Program-made: the position numbers and the translations under genes
Shown: one piece after another, positions 60,169 to 64,000 of the stretch
How the letters are laid out: every line of letters starts with the position of its first letter
Numbering within the stretch: position 1 is the stretch's first letter
The notes under the pieces: model-generated
Database searches by the model: none
Told to the model about the DNA's origin: nothing
Seen by the model: only the letters and a program-made list of their open reading frames with translations
Source: Limnanthes douglasii subsp. nivea
Taxonomy: Eukaryota > Streptophyta > Magnoliopsida > Brassicales > Limnanthaceae
Reading direction: 5' to 3'
NCBI GenBank assembly: GCA_036936605.1
Contig: JAUPFV010000005.1
Location: forward strand, 58,176,742 to 58,240,741
DNA length: 64,000 bases

Positions 60169-62050
60169 ATGAGAAAACATCAAAAGCCTAGAAGATCGAA
60201 ATCCATAATTCCCAAAAAACCTAAATCTTCAAAATCAGATAACAATGTCTTCAGTGTTTAAGACTACCTCTGTATTAGTGAAAGGGTATACGGATACAGA
60301 TCAACTGGATTAATAAGCAACGCTCTTCTTGGCTTGTCTACAAAGATAATATACTACAGTAGCTTCGATCATTTCAAAAATCCTGTTTTTTCACCTTCTC
60401 CTCTCAGAGAAGAAAGCCAATCATCAAAAACTCGAAGACCAAAATCACCTCGAATCTCACCCTCCCTTACTGGATCATCATCTCCAATTAGTCGCAAAGT
60501 AAGAAAATCATCTTCGAAAAATTCCGAAGAGACTCCTTCCTTAACCAACCTTCCAAAAACTTATCCTCCTCGAACTCCGAGAAAAAAATACTTTTATAGC
60601 AACGGGAGATGATATCGACGTCACCTCAAATCCATCAACCACTTCTCTTCCCCCGAGTGAGATTGTTGAAACAACGAATCGGCTCAAAAAAATCCCTCAA
60701 ATAATCCTCCTCAACTAATGTACGAGACATCTGAAAGAGAAATCGATTCTGAAGCTACACAATCAAATAATAAAGCTGAAACAGAAGAAGAAGCTTTGAA
60801 GAAATCGGAAAATGATACAAAACAAAAATCTCGTAGATCGAGAAAAAAAAAAGTTATTATTACAATATTTGGCGAGCTGTTTGCGTCAATAGGTGAGAAC
60901 TTAAGATCTTTTGATACGAATTACATGGTGGCTCTGAAAAACGTTTTGTATACATATTACGAAGAGAGGCAAGTAGTGTATCCAAAGAAGCAATGAGGGA
61001 TGCGAGACAACATTACGCTTCGTCTTCCCAAATAAGGAGAAACACCTTTAATATGTAAAAACGACGAACTAATAGTTGGTGTCCAACCCAAGCAATGAGG
61101 TATTCGATTTCTGCTGGACCCTATGATAGTTGACTATTTCGAACTTCTAGATCTGTGTCCAACCCAAGTAACCCCAAATCAATGGTTCACGCTTCTTTCT
61201 GTAATCATGGTCTCTCATTTGTCCAAAATTCCAATATGCATTGAGGATTTCATTTCTCTGACCAAACTGTCAAAGGGACCGGTGCTTCCATTTTATTATC
61301 TTACCCTAGATGATGACTTGAAGATTATCGATGACCTACTGGAAGCAAACAAATATCTGATGCGAAAGAAAATTTTCTTCATCTCCGGGGTTTGGGAGAA
61401 TGGAAAAGAAATATCAGATGCCAACCCATCTACATTGAACCTCGTCTGGATGAGTAATTGTAAGTCCTTTTATTGATTTGAATTATATTTAAATAATAAT
61501 ATCCTTATTTCTTATCAACTTTTATATTTTAATCAGAAACTTCGACACGTTATGCACTTTGTCAAGAGAAAGCAAAAGAGACCTTCATCAAGCTCCCTGC
61601 CTGTGCTGAAAAGTAATGGAATAACACCTTCCATATTACTTTCGAACCTATCTATTTTCTTAAAAATCACCTATTTCTGATCACGTTTGGAGCTTTGCCT
61701 CCTGAGAATTTGATGAAACCACTCAATCCGAAGAAAAAGGTAAAAAAGAATAAAAAACCCCTTCAGTAGATCCGAAGCCAAGAGGTTCGAAGAGGAAAAC
61801 AAAAGAAATCAATATTTTCACATCGAAGAAGGAGTAGAAGATGAGCCTTCAACGAATCACAAGAGCTTGCTGGAGATGATCAAGGCGATGACCACTTCGA
61901 TCGTGATAGTTTTATCATCTTCAAAGAATCACAAGAGCTTGCTGGAGATGAAGATCCCATCGTTCAATAAATTCAAGATCATCTGCATAATCTTGGTAGA
62001 AGATCTGCACCTGCTACTTCCGAAGCCACATCTCATGAGGTTATTGTTCC
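60169..62050 (+). pseudogene. aORF1, unit C
   Basis: Ser/Arg-rich segment 60334-60612, Glu/Lys-rich segment 60718-60996, core 61123-61460 (MIVDYFELLDLCPTQVTPNQ; FFISGVWENGKE), and an intact 77-nt intron (donor at about 61459, acceptor TTTTAATCAG). Two deletions of about 85 and 200 bp remove parts of the second exon near 61728 and 61850. The acidic part is partly duplicated as 'gaatcacaagagcttgctgg' (61853, 61925). Cut by the element 2 LTR at 62051. Confidence 0.65.
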
Positions 62051-62428
62051 TAGTGTGGTTTATTTCTACCTGAGGGTAAACTTTTAAAGTGTTTAAAAGG
62101 TGTTTTAGTAATTTTGTGGTATTTAGTGTTTGGTGTGAAGAGTAGAGAGATAATTAAGCTTCCTACTACAAACAAATTATGATCACCCTCATTAATGAAA
62201 GTCGTTGAGGTATTTATACTTTATTACTGCCCGATGGGCTTATTGGATCGGGTCATGAAACCGGGTCGAGTTTAAGGACCCATTAGTAATATAGTTTTAA
62301 GTTGATTAGAAACTAGCTTAGTCAAGAATTAATACATTTGTCATGTTCGGAATTTTATTGTGGTGGTTTAGTCTGAATTGCCCTTCAAATTTAATCATGG
62401 CACAGTGACTCAAACTCCGAACTCATCA
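62051..62428 (-). repeat. Element 2 LTR, unit C
   Basis: 378 bp like 6583-6960, preceded by GTTCC (62046-62050), the same target-site copy as in unit A. Confidence 0.75.
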
Positions 62429-62826
62429 GCATCCCTTTTAGGCCTTGCAAAGGATATTTGGAAGAGCTAAAACTCAAAAAACCAATATCAACTTTTTTTG
62501 ATCTGTTTGCGTCGTTCAAACTGCAACAGTTTTTCTTCAGGAGTGACCCTCTTCGTATGTTGTCAGAACTGATTTCTCACCTGAGAATTCTAATAGTTTT
62601 TCTTACATTGTCGCACCCACTAGGCTAGAAAGTTACCTAGGCTTTAATTTTCACACTTTTAAGCTTTTAATCATTGCTAAAAATCGATCCACCTTCTCCT
62701 AGGTAACTGATCTTTTTCACCGTTATATATATAATTTTATACTATTTAATTGTATTCAAAATCATAAGCATTCTTAGAGAGAGAGAGAGAGATCAGTTCA
62801 CCTTAAAAATTGTTCTTGAGTCATAT

Positions 62827-64000
62827 ATGTTCATAGCCATAAATGCCTTAGTAAAAGGAGTTTGGTTGAACTTGTCTGAATTAGAAAAAGTACAAAACGT
62901 AGCAAGAGATAAAATTGCTATTGGTCTTCCTACTTCTCCAAGCGAAAAAGGTAATTAGTCACAACAGAATACTGATCAGGGGTCATCTTCTTAAAAAAAA
63001 CCCAAGGTTAGGATGCTTCCGTTTGTAGCGAATCTTACACCTCTCCCAACTGGGTCCTTAGTCCAAAAGTCCCAAAACCCTTTACCTAAGGAGAAAGTCG
63101 TTTCCAGTGTAAGGAAACCCTCACCTTTCATTGTGAAGGGATCAGACGGAGAAAAGTGACCAGACAAATTAACTCCTCGTCGGGTTACGCGTCAGTCTAA
63201 ACCAAAATATACTCCAATATCTTGAAATCCCTATAGTTCGGAGGTAATAAAGTCTGTATCACAAGCTAAATTATCCGCATAATAGCCCCTAATTGAAACC
63301 AGATTATCTGAATCATCATCTGGACAATCTTCTGAACAACCGTTTGCAAAGCCATCCGAATAACTATCTTCAAAGCCATCAGAACAGCCTCGTTCAAAGC
63401 CATCAAAACAGTATTTCACAGTGATGGAATAAAATATTGAAGACAACATAGAAGAAGCCCCTTTTGAGGCTAAGGCGTGCAATCAAATAAGAGATATAAC
63501 TTCAGACCGAAAAGGCAAAACCAAGGTGCGTATGTCTTATCTGGATGCTCTTCGAGAGATCTTGGAGGGCAAAGTGGGTCCTTGCTTCAAGAAGGTCAAC
63601 TTAAAATACTTGCTGGCCCTTCAAAATATTAACTATGTGTATACCCACACATTTAAGCTAGGTCGTATCCATACTAAACGAGGGATCCCAGAATCTGTAA
63701 AAGTGAGAATCCCGATCACTCTGGAGACCCCAATAGATTGCAAGCTAACTGAAGTGGTGGTTTATACTGAAGTGTTGAACTGAGAATTTGGTTTCCTTTG
63801 GATCCGAAGATAGTCAGATACTTCCATCTGATCAAGTTATGCTCTAACCAACTGAGCCCCAATGATTGGTATACCATTCTAGCCTGGATCATAGCATCGA
63901 GGCTGTCCAAGATTCCACTACCGATGGAACACTTTGCTGATGTGGCAGGCTTGTAGAAAAACCATCAAATCCCCTTCTATTACTACAACATCGGGAACGA
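62827..64000 (+). pseudogene. aORF2, unit C, cut by window edge
   Basis: Same N-terminus as in A and B, with a stop at 62956 (GN*) and another after SS in the low-complexity region. The domain 63526-63783 (EILEGKVGPCFKKVNLKYLL) stays open through THTFKLGRIHTKRGIPESVK, where A and B have a stop (TK*GIPE). The core shows a frame change at NWEFGF and a stop at 63955. It continues beyond the window. Confidence 0.65.

Larger units (their letters stand above)
53036..64000 (+). repeat. Duplicated unit C with Hsp70 side
   Basis: 55491-64000 matches A from base 1. 53300-54840 matches unit D inverted. So C shows the fullest arrangement: Hsp70 pseudogene (minus), SINE, MTHFR pseudogene (plus), element 1 LTR, aORF1, element 2 LTR, aORF2, continuing beyond the window. 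Private deletions affect aORF1 (near 61728 and 61850). Confidence 0.85.

Overview
The window is AT-rich nuclear DNA of a seed plant, most likely a dicot. This rests on the gene remnants (plant-type cytosolic Hsp70 and methylenetetrahydrofolate reductase, MTHFR), GT-AG introns, tRNA-derived SINEs, and Ty3/gypsy (Tat-like) and Ty1/copia retrotransposons. I cannot name the species. I find no gene that looks intact as a host gene. Everything recognised is a retrotransposon, a smaller mobile element or a decayed gene.

Layout. The dominant structure is one large repeated block. Unit A (1-9440), unit B (42738-50600) and unit C (about 53036-64000, running off the right edge) lie in the same direction. 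A partial unit D (about 21690-26505) lies inverted. In order the block holds: an Hsp70 pseudogene on the minus strand (A shows only its first exon), a tRNA-derived SINE, an MTHFR pseudogene on the plus strand, one LTR of a Tat-like gypsy element (element 1), a plus-strand protein gene (aORF1), an LTR of a second element inserted in aORF1, and a second plus-strand gene (aORF2). The Hsp70 and MTHFR remnants are divergent in C and D, so they probably descend from one ancestral two-gene locus that was multiplied with its retrotransposons.

Element 1 (3518-19723) is a minus-strand Tat-like gypsy element: LTRs at both ends, a primer-binding site, gag, protease region, RT, RNase H, additional RNase H and integrase. 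It also carries an antisense additional gene, aORF1. Element 2 (6583-12442) sits inside aORF1 with a 5-bp target duplication GTTCC. It has its own antisense aORF2 and a pol remnant; its gag-RT part and most of its 5' LTR are deleted. A third gypsy remnant (38324-42735) shows the same aORF-tandem repeat-pol arrangement. A fourth aORF is on the minus strand at 20040-21375. The aORF proteins look like the 'putative gypsy type transposon' family. Three of them share an intron donor exactly 13 nt past a conserved Trp codon.

A copia element (30653-35983) with LTRs about 97% identical is the youngest clear insertion. It carries two in-frame stops, a lost catalytic Glu in integrase and a damaged RNase H. 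The remainder holds MITE-like elements, minisatellites (four near-perfect 59-bp repeats at 27446; about 12 units of 46 bp at 39260), a degraded gag (37090-37565) and AT-rich sequence without recognisable genes. All comparisons were by eye; percentages and boundaries are approximate.
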